DNA of 64,000 nt from Hyunsoonleella pacifica (GTDB lineage Bacteria; Bacteroidota; Bacteroidia; Flavobacteriales; Flavobacteriaceae), in the NCBI RefSeq assembly GCF_004310335.1, contig NZ_SIRS01000005.1, positions 489,605 through 553,604 on the forward strand, written 5' to 3'. The notes beneath the pieces are model-generated. The model was not told the origin of the DNA and ran no database searches. It saw nothing but the letters and a program-made list of their open reading frames with translations. Position numbers and translations under genes: made by a program. Positions 7,555-16,482 of this stretch are shown here, in pieces (the first letter of the stretch is position 1; each line of letters starts with the position of its first letter).

Positions 7555-8647
7555 ACCCCTTAACATCCAATGCATCCCTCAAAGCATTACCAATAAGCAT
7601 AAATGCCATAACCAAAGTCATGATACAGAGTCCTGGTATCATTGCTAAATAGGGTTTTCCTAGAATAATATAATTATAGTGATCTTTTATCATTGCACCC
7701 CAACTTGCCATTGGTGGTTGTGCACCTATGCCTAAAAAGCTTAATCCGCTTTCAATCAAAATAGCGGCAGCAAAATTTGCAGCAGAAATCACAATAATTG
7801 GAGCCATAATATTAGGTAAAATATGCTTAGTAATAATTCTATAATCGTTGTAACCCAAAGCTTTTGCTGCAGTTACATATTGCATTTCTTTGGTGCTAAT
7901 TATTTGCCCTCTTACTACTCTGGCTACCTCAACCCACATGGTTAACCCCACCGCTATAAACACTTGCCAGAAGCCTTTTCCTAAAGCTAGAGTTATCGCA
8001 ATAACCAATAATAGTGTTGGGATAGACCAGGTTACATTAATTATCCACATCACAATAGCATCTATCCTACCTCCAAAATAACCTGCTAGACTCCCCATTA
8101 TAACACCAATAATTAATGAGATAAACACCGCTACAAAGCCTATGAAAAAAGAAATTCTTGCGCCTACTAAAATCCTACTTAATAAATCCCGACCATATTT
8201 ATCTGTACCAAAAAGAAATGTTTTTTCTTTAATAAACGTTTTAACCTCCGCATTGGGAAAATTTGATAGTGGGATTACTTTTTCAACACCTTTTAATCCG
8301 TCTGAGGCATATTCTATATAGGACAGATTACTATCTATGATACTATACTCAGATATCGGCACTTCAGTATCTGTATTTTTAATACCAAAGAATAATTTAC
8401 TTAATAGATTTTGCTCATTTTTGATCTGAGATGGTACGGTAAGCATAGATGCTTTAAATCCAGGTGGTTTAGAATGTATAGACAAGTGCATTTGGTTGGC
8501 ATACTGTGAGTTATCTGGCGCAATAACATATGCAAAGATGGATATTAACCCAACACATACAATAAAATAAAAACTAAAAACGCCCCAAAAGTTTTTTTTA
8601 AACTTTTGGAGCGCTAGTTGTCTCAGTGAATTTGGTGTATTACCCAT
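7553..8647 (-). CDS. ABC transporter permease, DppC/OppC family
   Basis: A 364-residue inner-membrane permease. One N-terminal membrane segment (about 20-42) is followed by a periplasmic stretch of roughly 120 residues. Then comes the typical DppC core with GTDKYGRDLLSR, five further membrane segments, the EAA loop (AAKALGYNDYRIITKHILPN) and the ESGLSFLGIGAQPP signature. It would form part of a peptide or nickel-type importer with a DppB-like partner, ATPases and a binding protein. None of these is in the window, so the substrate is open. The start lies 7 bases after the protease gene stop, so both are likely one transcript. Confidence 0.9.
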   Translation of the reverse strand: MGNTPNSLRQLALQKFKKNFWGVFSFYFIVCVGLISIFAYVIAPDNSQYANQMHLSIHSKPPGFKASMLTVPSQIKNEQNLLSKLFFGIKNTDTEVPISEYSIIDSNLSYIEYASDGLKGVEKVIPLSNFPNAEVKTFIKEKTFLFGTDKYGRDLLSRILVGARISFFIGFVAVFISLIIGVIMGSLAGYFGGRIDAIVMWIINVTWSIPTLLLVIAITLALGKGFWQVFIAVGLTMWVEVARVVRGQIISTKEMQYVTAAKALGYNDYRIITKHILPNIMAPIIVISAANFAAAILIESGLSFLGIGAQPPMASWGAMIKDHYNYIILGKPYLAMIPGLCIMTLVMAFMLIGNALRDALDVKG

Positions 8648-8654
8648 TTAAGGT

Positions 8655-10802
8655 TTAGTCTTTTACCTTAGCTACCTTTTTTATACTGTACGCCATCTTT
8701 AAGTCTTCAAGTACATTTACAGCTTCTTCAACATAAACATCCTTACTTAAATTCTTATACCAGCGTTCTCTTTTATCTTTTAAACTAGTTGTATCACTTT
8801 CAAATAGTTGCTTTTCAAAACTTGTTGGTAAAAAGGTTAAATTGGTTTTATATTTTGAAATTGCATCAAAACGCTTTGCTTCTTCTTCATTCAACTCAAT
8901 TTGTTGCTTATAAGTATTATAGTTCAAAGAAAACTCTGTCTCATCAATTTGATTTTTAACCCACTTAGCATTCTCTTCTATTAGTTTTAGCTGATTATTA
9001 TTACTCATACGCTCCTTACTTTTACTTATAGCTTTGTCGTAATCAAAATAATTATCCCAAGTTTTATAACTAGCTGGATCTATTTCATCATAAGGTAATG
9101 GATTGTCTTTTTCTTTTTCTCCTACTTCAATAAAACTAAAACGTCCAGGGACTTGCACATCACTCTTTACGCCTTCTAATTGTACTGAACCACCGTTAAT
9201 TCTATAATACTTTTGTGTGGTAAATGCTAAAGCTCCTAAATCTCCACTAGTATTATTCCTTACTGCATTATTTAAGTTGTATACATTTTGAACGGTTCCT
9301 TTTCCGTAGGTTTGCTTACTACCAATTACTATAGCTCTTTTGTAGTCTTGCATTGCAGCCGCCATAATTTCAGAGGCAGAAGCCGATAATTCATTTACTA
9401 AAATTACCAATGGACCATCCCAAGCAATAGATTCATCTCTATCTCTAAGTACTTCTTTAGGTGCCCCTGTAGATCGTACTTGTACAACTGGTCCTTCTTT
9501 TATAAATAACCCTGCCATATCTACAACAGCTGGTAGAGAACCTCCACCATTATTTCTTAAATCTAGAATTAATCCTTCCATACCTTCAGCTTTCAAACGT
9601 TCTATTTCTTTTCGAACATCAATAGCTGCATTTAAATTTTTATAGTCTTGAAAATCTACATAAAACCGTGGTAAGTTAATAATACCATATTTTTTTTCAT
9701 CCTTTTCAACAACAGAAGCTTTAGCATAGGTTTCTCCCAACTCTACAACATCACGTACAATGGTTACATCTTTTATGGTACCATCTACTTTCTTAATAGT
9801 TAAAGTTACTTTTGTCCCTTTAGGTCCTTTAATATATTTTACGGCATCACTAATACGCATACCAACTATATCTATACCTACTTCTTCATCTTCTTGCTTT
9901 ACTTTTAATATTATATCTTCAACTTCTAGTAATTGACTTCTCCATGCTGGACCACCAGAAATAAGCTCAACTATTTTAATATAATCCATACGCTTAGTTA
10001 AACGCGCACCTATACCTTCTAGTTTACCAGACATTTGGGTATCAAAACCTTCCTTATCTGTAGGAGCCAAATAATATGTATGTGGATCAAATTCTTCTAC
10101 AATGGCATTTACATACATTGAAAACCAATCCTCTCTAGTTAAATCATCAACATTATCGTTAAAATAAATATCTATAGATTTTAATGTGGCTTCTCTTGCT
10201 TCTTTTTCAATTTCAGCTTCAGTTTTCATGACATACGATGGATCTTTTTCTTTTGCTTGCTTCTCTTGCTGCACTATATCATCATAGTTAGAAAGTGTTG
10301 AAAACTTCAATTGTTTTCTCCAACGTTCTGTCATTTCCTTTTTACTATTTACAAAATCTATTTTATCGTAATCTGTATCAAATGTCTCATCTATAGTGTA
10401 ATCAAAAGGCTTTGATAATACTTCTTTATAAATAGTTTTCGCCTCTTTAATACGCTCTGTCATACGCACATGTACTAAATTAAAAAACGAAATATCATAA
10501 GCTTTTAATTGATCGTCTATTTTGGTTTTGTATTGTTGAAAGTCCTTGTAATCAGATTTGTAGAAATAGCGCTTTACAGGATCAATCTTCTCTATATAAT
10601 CGTTAAACAATCCTTCTGAAAAATTATCATCTAATCTAATCGGATCAAAGTGCCCGTTTTGCAATATATAAGTTATTACCTGTAATAATAATTTATCTTT
10701 ATCAGTATCATCAAATCTTTTCGAAGTGAAACTACAAGAAGCGAATGCTAAAAGTAGTACCAATAATAAAACCTTATAATTCTTTTTCATCATATCCTTC
10801 AT
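8655..10802 (-). CDS. prc: carboxy-terminal processing protease (Prc/Tsp, S41A)
   Basis: A 715-residue exported serine protease. It has a lipoprotein-type signal with Cys23 (LAFASC). A long N-terminal helical region (about 40-230) precedes a PDZ domain with GKLEGIGARL. The S41 catalytic core carries the Ser in NELSASASE and the Lys in TYGKGTVQ. The C-terminal DUF3340-like region completes the Prc layout. It trims periplasmic proteins from their C-termini. Two starts are possible (codons 1 and 4/5, MKDMMKKNYK); the upstream ATG is used here. It diverges from surE, a common arrangement in flavobacteria, and is followed by the ABC permease. Confidence 0.93.
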   Translation of the reverse strand: MKDMMKKNYKVLLLVLLLAFASCSFTSKRFDDTDKDKLLLQVITYILQNGHFDPIRLDDNFSEGLFNDYIEKIDPVKRYFYKSDYKDFQQYKTKIDDQLKAYDISFFNLVHVRMTERIKEAKTIYKEVLSKPFDYTIDETFDTDYDKIDFVNSKKEMTERWRKQLKFSTLSNYDDIVQQEKQAKEKDPSYVMKTEAEIEKEAREATLKSIDIYFNDNVDDLTREDWFSMYVNAIVEEFDPHTYYLAPTDKEGFDTQMSGKLEGIGARLTKRMDYIKIVELISGGPAWRSQLLEVEDIILKVKQEDEEVGIDIVGMRISDAVKYIKGPKGTKVTLTIKKVDGTIKDVTIVRDVVELGETYAKASVVEKDEKKYGIINLPRFYVDFQDYKNLNAAIDVRKEIERLKAEGMEGLILDLRNNGGGSLPAVVDMAGLFIKEGPVVQVRSTGAPKEVLRDRDESIAWDGPLVILVNELSASASEIMAAAMQDYKRAIVIGSKQTYGKGTVQNVYNLNNAVRNNTSGDLGALAFTTQKYYRINGGSVQLEGVKSDVQVPGRFSFIEVGEKEKDNPLPYDEIDPASYKTWDNYFDYDKAISKSKERMSNNNQLKLIEENAKWVKNQIDETEFSLNYNTYKQQIELNEEEAKRFDAISKYKTNLTFLPTSFEKQLFESDTTSLKDKRERWYKNLSKDVYVEEAVNVLEDLKMAYSIKKVAKVKD

Positions 10803-10963
10803 AATCTTAAATAAAGCTATTTAATTTATTTATCAATTCACTAAAGTACAGAAAAAACCGTGCCATTGAACGGATAAGCCGCTAATTTTTTGTTAAAGCA
10901 AACAAAACAAGGGTTTACATAAGAATTTATGTATTTTAGCACTGCTTAATAGCAAGCTTATTT

Positions 10964-11752
10964 ATGTTAAAAAAACCTTTGATTTTAGTAACAAATGATG
11001 ATGGTATTACCGCCCCAGGTATTAGAACTTTAGTTGATGTAATGCTTTCTATTGGAGATGTTGTAGTGGTTGCTCCCGATAGCCCCCAAAGTGCAAAAGG
11101 GCATGCTATTACTATAGATTCTACCTTGTATGTTGAACAAATTGAAGTCCCCAACAAAACACACTTGGAATACACCTGCTCTGGCACACCAGCAGATTGT
11201 GTGAAATTGGCAGTTAGAGAAATTTTGGATAGACGCCCTGATATTTGTGTGTCTGGAATTAATCACGGTTCAAACTCATCAGTAAACGTTATTTATTCTG
11301 GTACGATGAGTGCCGCTATAGAGGCAGGTATTGAAGGTATTCCTGCTATTGGGTTCTCTCTTTTAAACTATAAATGGAGTGCTAAATTTAATGCATGTAA
11401 AACCTTTGTTAAAACAATTACAAAAAACGTATTACAACATGGTTTACAGGAAGGGGTTGTACTAAACGTAAATATCCCTGATATTCCTGAAACTGACATA
11501 AAAGGCGTAAAAGTGTGTAGACAAGCAAGAGCCAATTGGCTAGAGGAGTTTGATAAGCGTAAAAATCCCCAAGGGAGAGATTACTATTGGCTTACTGGTA
11601 AGTTTGTAAATTTAGATGGTGGTAAGGATACAGATGAATGGGCATTAGAAAATAATTACGTTTCTGTTGTACCGGTTCAGTTTGATTTGACAGCGCACCA
11701 CTTTATCAAAGATTTAAACACTTGGAATTTAAATGACACTGAAAATAACTAA
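10964..11752 (+). CDS. surE: 5'/3'-nucleotidase SurE
   Basis: A 262-residue cytoplasmic phosphatase acting on nucleoside monophosphates. It has the N-terminal LVTNDDGITAPGI motif with the metal-binding Asp pair, the SGTPADCV segment and SGINHGSNSSVNVIYSGTM, the nucleotide-binding part of the family. Length is typical. It starts a plus-strand run of closely spaced genes (small membrane protein, lpxB, NlpC/P60, comEC); the next ATG follows directly after its stop codon. Confidence 0.95.
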   Translation: MLKKPLILVTNDDGITAPGIRTLVDVMLSIGDVVVVAPDSPQSAKGHAITIDSTLYVEQIEVPNKTHLEYTCSGTPADCVKLAVREILDRRPDICVSGINHGSNSSVNVIYSGTMSAAIEAGIEGIPAIGFSLLNYKWSAKFNACKTFVKTITKNVLQHGLQEGVVLNVNIPDIPETDIKGVKVCRQARANWLEEFDKRKNPQGRDYYWLTGKFVNLDGGKDTDEWALENNYVSVVPVQFDLTAHHFIKDLNTWNLNDTENN

Positions 11753-12034
11753 ATGAAAAAAGAACTTACAATAGGTATTTTGATTGGTTTAATAGCCAAC
11801 GCTATCGGATTATTTATAACAGCTAAAATCCTTGGTAATGGTGACGACTTTACTACTGTTGTAAAAGCAGCTTATAATGAAGGCTTCTTAGGAAAACTTA
11901 TTAGTTTAGGCGCTGTTTTAAATCTTATAGCATTCTTTATTTTTATAAAGAAAAAACAAGACTATCGTGCCAGAGGTGTTTTACTTATCACAGTATTTAT
12001 AGCTGTATTTACGTTTGTAATTAAATTATTTTGA
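11753..12034 (+). CDS. small conserved membrane protein
   Basis: A 93-residue protein with three predicted membrane segments (about 5-25, 48-66 and 74-92) separated by short polar loops, one of them rich in charged residues (IKKKQDYRARG). No motif is recognised. It begins at the base after the surE stop and ends 11 bases before lpxB, so it is translated within this operon. A small membrane protein at this place seems usual in flavobacteria. A role in the envelope is inferred from context only. Confidence 0.8.
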   Translation: MKKELTIGILIGLIANAIGLFITAKILGNGDDFTTVVKAAYNEGFLGKLISLGAVLNLIAFFIFIKKKQDYRARGVLLITVFIAVFTFVIKLF

Positions 12035-12045
12035 TTCTCTTTTAA

Positions 12046-13158
12046 ATGAAATATTATATTCTTGCAGGAGAAGCTTCAGGAGACCTTCATGGCTCTAACC
12101 TTATTAAAGCATTAAAAAGTGTTGATGACAATGCTGAGATTAGATGTTGGGGAGGCGACTTAATGCAAGATGCAGGAGGGGAATTGGTAAAACATTATAA
12201 AGAACGAGCTTTTATGGGGTTTACAGAAGTACTGATGAACCTCAGGAAAATCTTCAAACTTATTTCTTTTTGCAAAGAAGATATTACAGCTTTCAACCCT
12301 GATGTAGTTGTTTTTATTGATAATTCTGGTTTTAATCTTCGTATTGCTAAGTGGGCAAAAGCTTCGGGGTTTCGTACTAACTATTATATCTCGCCACAAG
12401 TTTGGGCATCTAGGGCAAGTAGGGTAAAAGCTATAAAGCGAGATATTGACAACATGTTTGTTATTTTACCTTTTGTAAAACCATTCTATAAAACTCATAA
12501 TTATAATGTTGAATTTGTTGGTCACCCCTTAATAGATGCCATTGCAAATAGAACACAAGTAAACCCAAAAGCATTTAGGATAGCACATAAACTTGATGAC
12601 AAACCCATCATTGCTTTATTGCCTGGCAGCCGTAAACAGGAAATAACAAAAATGCTATCTGTAATGCTGAGTTTAATTGATGAATTCCCAGAATATCAAT
12701 TTGTAATTGGAGGTGCTCCAAGTCAAGATTTTGAGTTTTATAAACCATTTATAAAAAACAAAAATGTCGGTTTTATTCCGAATAAAACTTACGATTTGCT
12801 AAGTGTTTCCTATGCTGCTCTAGTTACTTCGGGTACAGCCACTTTAGAAACAGCATTATTTAAAGTACCGCAAGTGGTTTGCTACAAAGGAAGTTCTATA
12901 TCGTACCATATTGCAAAACGTATCATTACCTTAAAATTTATTTCTTTAGTGAATTTGGTCATGGATAAAGAAGTAGTAACAGAACTCATTCAAAACGATT
13001 TTAACAAGAAACGTTTAAAGAAGGAACTGGAGCATATTTTAGATGATCAACAGCGCACAGTAATGTTCAATAATTACTACGAACTAGAGAAAAAGCTTGG
13101 AGGTAAAGGTGCTAGCAAAAAAACGGCAACATTAATTTACAACGCCCTAAAAGCTTAA
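12046..13158 (+). CDS. lpxB: lipid-A-disaccharide synthase
   Basis: A 370-residue glycosyltransferase that joins UDP-diacylglucosamine and lipid X to the lipid A disaccharide at the inner face of the inner membrane. It has the N-terminal GEASGDLHGSNLI motif, the central FVGHPLID, the LLPGSRKQEI motif, and the C-terminal TSGTATLETALFKVPQVVCY nucleotide-sugar site. Length matches the family. It sits between a small membrane protein gene and the NlpC/P60 gene; lptC, also of the LPS pathway, is farther right in the window. Confidence 0.95.
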   Translation: MKYYILAGEASGDLHGSNLIKALKSVDDNAEIRCWGGDLMQDAGGELVKHYKERAFMGFTEVLMNLRKIFKLISFCKEDITAFNPDVVVFIDNSGFNLRIAKWAKASGFRTNYYISPQVWASRASRVKAIKRDIDNMFVILPFVKPFYKTHNYNVEFVGHPLIDAIANRTQVNPKAFRIAHKLDDKPIIALLPGSRKQEITKMLSVMLSLIDEFPEYQFVIGGAPSQDFEFYKPFIKNKNVGFIPNKTYDLLSVSYAALVTSGTATLETALFKVPQVVCYKGSSISYHIAKRIITLKFISLVNLVMDKEVVTELIQNDFNKKRLKKELEHILDDQQRTVMFNNYYELEKKLGGKGASKKTATLIYNALKA

Positions 13159-13165
13159 TTTGTTA

Positions 13166-13711
13166 ATGAAAAAATATATCTTTTTATTAATACTGGTTGT
13201 TGGTTTTTCTAATTGCAAATCTTCTAAACGGACAAATGTAGTTACCAAAAAATCTAAACTAGAAAAACCAGATAGTTCTAAATCAACAGACCTTTCTAAA
13301 AACCGTACCAATACAGCTAAACCCACTAAAGCAGACCAAGTTATTAGCTACTCAAAGCAGTTTTTAGGTACACGTTATAAATGGGGAGGCACTACAAAGC
13401 GAGGCATGGATTGTTCTGGGTTAGTATTTGAATCTTTTAATGCACATAAGGTTTACCTTCCAAGGATTTCCAGAGACATGGCTAAAAAAGGGAAATCTAT
13501 AAAACTTAAGGAAACCCTTAAAGGAGATTTATTGTTCTTTAAAACAGGCAAGAATAGACGAAACACCATTAATCATGTTGGCCTTGTGGTAGAAATTAAA
13601 AATAATGACATATATTTTATTCATGCTACTTCTTCAAAAGGGGTAATTATTTCTTCCTTAAATGAATCTTATTGGAAAAACAGTTTTGTAGAAGTTAGGC
13701 GAATTTTATAA
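13166..13711 (+). CDS. NlpC/P60 (C40) family lipoprotein peptidase
   Basis: A 181-residue exported cysteine peptidase, probably cutting cell-wall peptides. The ATG at 13166 gives a clean signal with hydrophobic residues 5-14 and Cys17 (GFSNC; Asn before Cys is not canonical). A TTG two codons earlier is in frame but nearly touches the lpxB stop. A low-complexity Lys/Ser/Thr linker (about 18-55) leads to the catalytic domain with MDCSGLVFESF (Cys) and NHVGLVVEI (His). It lies between lpxB and comEC in the same direction. Confidence 0.88.
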   Translation: MKKYIFLLILVVGFSNCKSSKRTNVVTKKSKLEKPDSSKSTDLSKNRTNTAKPTKADQVISYSKQFLGTRYKWGGTTKRGMDCSGLVFESFNAHKVYLPRISRDMAKKGKSIKLKETLKGDLLFFKTGKNRRNTINHVGLVVEIKNNDIYFIHATSSKGVIISSLNESYWKNSFVEVRRIL

Positions 13712-13732
13712 GTCTTTATTATCTTGTAGCTT

Positions 13733-15772
13733 ATGAAGCTGCTTAACTTTACCGTAATAAAACTTACCGTTTTTCTTATTATTGGTATCTTATTGGGATA
13801 TTACATATCTGTAGAACTATCAACTTCAATAGTTTTTACTGTATTAGTTTTAGGGCTTTTAACAGCATCTTATTTTATTCAAAATAAAAAATTAACTAAA
13901 ACTGTTTGGTTTGGCATAATGGTGTTTATAGCTATGATTTGTGTAGGAATATTAACCGTAAACCTTCATAATCAAAAGAACTTCACTAATCATTATTCAA
14001 ACTATATATCTGAAGATTTAGACACATTACATACCATAAATTTCAGAATTAAAGAGGTATTAAAACCCAGTAAATTTTACGATAAATACATTATAGAGGT
14101 TTTAAAGGTCGATGCTGATGTAGCAGTGGGTAAATCTCTATTGAATATTAAAAAGGATTCTCTTCATAAAAGCTTAACTGTAGACGAAAACTATATTATT
14201 AGAACAGCATTTAAAAACCTAATTCCTCCACTGAATCCAGGACAATTTAATTATAAGAGCTATTTAAATAAAAAATATATTTACCATCAGTTATCTGTTG
14301 AGCCCCACACACTTTTAGAACTTAAAGACAAAACCACTACAATTTTTGGCATAGCTAACACCGTAAGAGCTCATATTAATTCTAAACTGATACTTTACGA
14401 TTTTAATAAAGACGAATTAGCCATTATTAATGCCTTATTACTTGGTCAAAGACAAGATATTAGTGAAGAGATATACACAAGTTACGCCAATGCTGGCGCA
14501 ATACACATACTTGCCATATCGGGTTTACATATTGGTATTATTTTAATAATACTCAATTTTATATTTAAGCCTATTGAGCAAATAAAAAATGGAAAACTCC
14601 TTAAAGCAGGCATTCTTATTTTCATTTTATGGAGTTTTGCTATAATTGCAGGTCTTTCAGCCTCTGTTACTAGAGCCGTAACCATGTTTAGTATTGTTAC
14701 CCTTGGACTGAGCTTAAATAGACCAACAAATATTTACAATACACTTGCTATTTCTATATTAGTACTATTGCTGTTTAAGCCAATGTTTTTGTTTGATGTT
14801 GGTTTTCAGTTAAGTTATTTAGCAGTATTTGCTATTGTAAGCATTGACCCTATTTTTTATAAGCTATGGCAACCAAAAAACTGGTTATTAGATAAATATT
14901 GGCATACCATAACCATAACTTTTGCTGCTCAATTTGGTATTATACCTATCAGTTTGTTTTATTTTCATCAATTTCCGGGGTTATTTTTTATGTCTAACTT
15001 AATAATTATTCCCGTTTTAGGAATCATTTTAGGCTTTGGTATTTTAATAATTCTATTAGCTGTTTTAAATGCATTACCAAACTTTATCGCTTCAATATAT
15101 GGTACAATAATTAGTTACATGAACTATGTTGTGACTTGGATAGCACGCCAAGAGCAATTTCTATTTAAAGATATTCCATTCAGTTTTATCCATGTAATAA
15201 CCTTTTACTTGTTAATTATTTTCCTATTTAGATTATACTTTAGAAAAAATCTAAAAAACTTAAAATTATTTTTGCTAGCAGTGATCGTTCTCCAATGTGT
15301 TTTTATTTTTTCAGAATACCAAAAACCCAATCATAAGTTTATTGTGTTTCATAAAAGCAGGTATAGTTTGATTGGAAATGTAACTAACAATACTATTAAA
15401 GTTTCTCATGACTTTGACAGTCTTACTAAACGAACCAATACCATTATCAGAGATTTTAAGGTTGAAAATTATATAGGACATTCCGTTTATGATAGTTTGC
15501 CTTCATTTATTGTACTAGGATCAAAAAAGGTTTTAATTATTGATAGTTTAGCAGTCTACAAAACCTCAAAACTTCAACCTGATTATGTGCTCTTAAGGCA
15601 ATCACCAAAACTAAATCTAGAAAGAGTAATAAATACTTTAAAACCAAAAATGATTATTGCGGATGGTAGTAATTATAAATCTTACGTAGAGCGTTGGGAA
15701 TCTATTTGCAAAAACAAAAAACTCCCTTTTCATCAAACTGATAAAAAGGGAGCCTATGTTATTAACTATTAA
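13733..15772 (+). CDS. comEC: ComEC/Rec2-family competence membrane protein
   Basis: A 679-residue multi-spanning protein of the DNA-uptake channel family. It has two to three N-terminal membrane segments, a DUF4131-like soluble region (about 80-220), and the competence core with AISGLHIGIILI and about eight further membrane segments to residue 510. The C-terminal periplasmic part (about 515-679) has the size of a shortened metallo-beta-lactamase fold but no HxHxDH motif, so it is probably not catalytic. It is the last gene of the surE-lpxB run and converges on the thioredoxin-like gene only 3 bases away. Confidence 0.88.
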   Translation: MKLLNFTVIKLTVFLIIGILLGYYISVELSTSIVFTVLVLGLLTASYFIQNKKLTKTVWFGIMVFIAMICVGILTVNLHNQKNFTNHYSNYISEDLDTLHTINFRIKEVLKPSKFYDKYIIEVLKVDADVAVGKSLLNIKKDSLHKSLTVDENYIIRTAFKNLIPPLNPGQFNYKSYLNKKYIYHQLSVEPHTLLELKDKTTTIFGIANTVRAHINSKLILYDFNKDELAIINALLLGQRQDISEEIYTSYANAGAIHILAISGLHIGIILIILNFIFKPIEQIKNGKLLKAGILIFILWSFAIIAGLSASVTRAVTMFSIVTLGLSLNRPTNIYNTLAISILVLLLFKPMFLFDVGFQLSYLAVFAIVSIDPIFYKLWQPKNWLLDKYWHTITITFAAQFGIIPISLFYFHQFPGLFFMSNLIIIPVLGIILGFGILIILLAVLNALPNFIASIYGTIISYMNYVVTWIARQEQFLFKDIPFSFIHVITFYLLIIFLFRLYFRKNLKNLKLFLLAVIVLQCVFIFSEYQKPNHKFIVFHKSRYSLIGNVTNNTIKVSHDFDSLTKRTNTIIRDFKVENYIGHSVYDSLPSFIVLGSKKVLIIDSLAVYKTSKLQPDYVLLRQSPKLNLERVINTLKPKMIIADGSNYKSYVERWESICKNKKLPFHQTDKKGAYVINY

Positions 15773-15775
15773 TTC

Positions 15776-16324
15776 TTAACCTTCAAATTCTGCTTTAAAA
15801 GCTTTGTAATACTCATTAAAATCTTCTTGAGTTTTAATGTCTTTATGATCATCGTTTTTAAATAGTTTCAAATACAACTCTAATTGTTTAGGTTGTTGAT
15901 ATCCCTTTATTGGAGCAATTACATTAGCTTCTTCATCAAAAAACACAATTGTTGGATACGCATTTACTTGCAGGTATCTCGCTAATTCGTGAGCGCTATT
16001 TCTTGTTTTAGCTCTAGCCTCGTTATAGTTGGGGTTAGTAAATGATTTATCCTTGTACTTTACTACTTCATTTCCTTCTCCATTAAACTTCACTGCGTAG
16101 TAGTTTTTGTTTACGTATTCTACAACATCAGCATTATGAAATGTATTTTTATCTAACATTTTACAAGGTCCACACCATACGGTGTATACATCCATCATAA
16201 TTTTTTTAGGGGTCTCTTTCTGCAGTTTAATTGCTTCTTCTAGCGATACCCAATTTATCTCTTGCGCTATTCCTGATAAGGAACCTAAAAACGCAATTGC
16301 TACTATTAAAACTAAATTTTTCAT
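15776..16324 (-). CDS. exported thioredoxin-like protein
   Basis: A 182-residue protein with a cleavable signal peptide (about 1-20, ending GIA-QE) and a thioredoxin fold. The active site WCGPCK has Cys51 and Cys54, and the cis-Pro loop reads VNAYPTIVFF. The insert after the active site (about 75-110, rich in Asn/Lys/Arg) resembles DUF255-type thioredoxins. It probably acts as a periplasmic thiol reductant or oxidase; the partner is unknown. It is a single gene facing comEC. Confidence 0.85.
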   Translation of the reverse strand: MKNLVLIVAIAFLGSLSGIAQEINWVSLEEAIKLQKETPKKIMMDVYTVWCGPCKMLDKNTFHNADVVEYVNKNYYAVKFNGEGNEVVKYKDKSFTNPNYNEARAKTRNSAHELARYLQVNAYPTIVFFDEEANVIAPIKGYQQPKQLELYLKLFKNDDHKDIKTQEDFNEYYKAFKAEFEG

Positions 16325-16360
16325 ATTCGATTTGTTGCAAATGATATGCCGAACTTACAA

Positions 16361-16386
16361 AAAAAGCACCTAAACAGGTGCTTTTT
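16361..16386 (-). terminator. terminator after the peptide transporter gene
   Basis: AAAAAGCACCT (16361-16371) and AGGTGCTTTTT (16376-16386) form a perfect 11-bp stem with a 4-base loop, flanked by A and T runs. It lies about 100 bases past the end of the POT gene on the minus strand and upstream of the thioredoxin-like gene, so it would separate the two transcripts. Confidence 0.75.
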
Positions 16387-16482
16387 GATTGTTTTTTAAC
16401 GGTTTTTTCGATGAAACTAAAAAACAATATGAATGTAATCGATCAAATTAACATTCACGAATAATCTCGTAAAAAGATAAAA

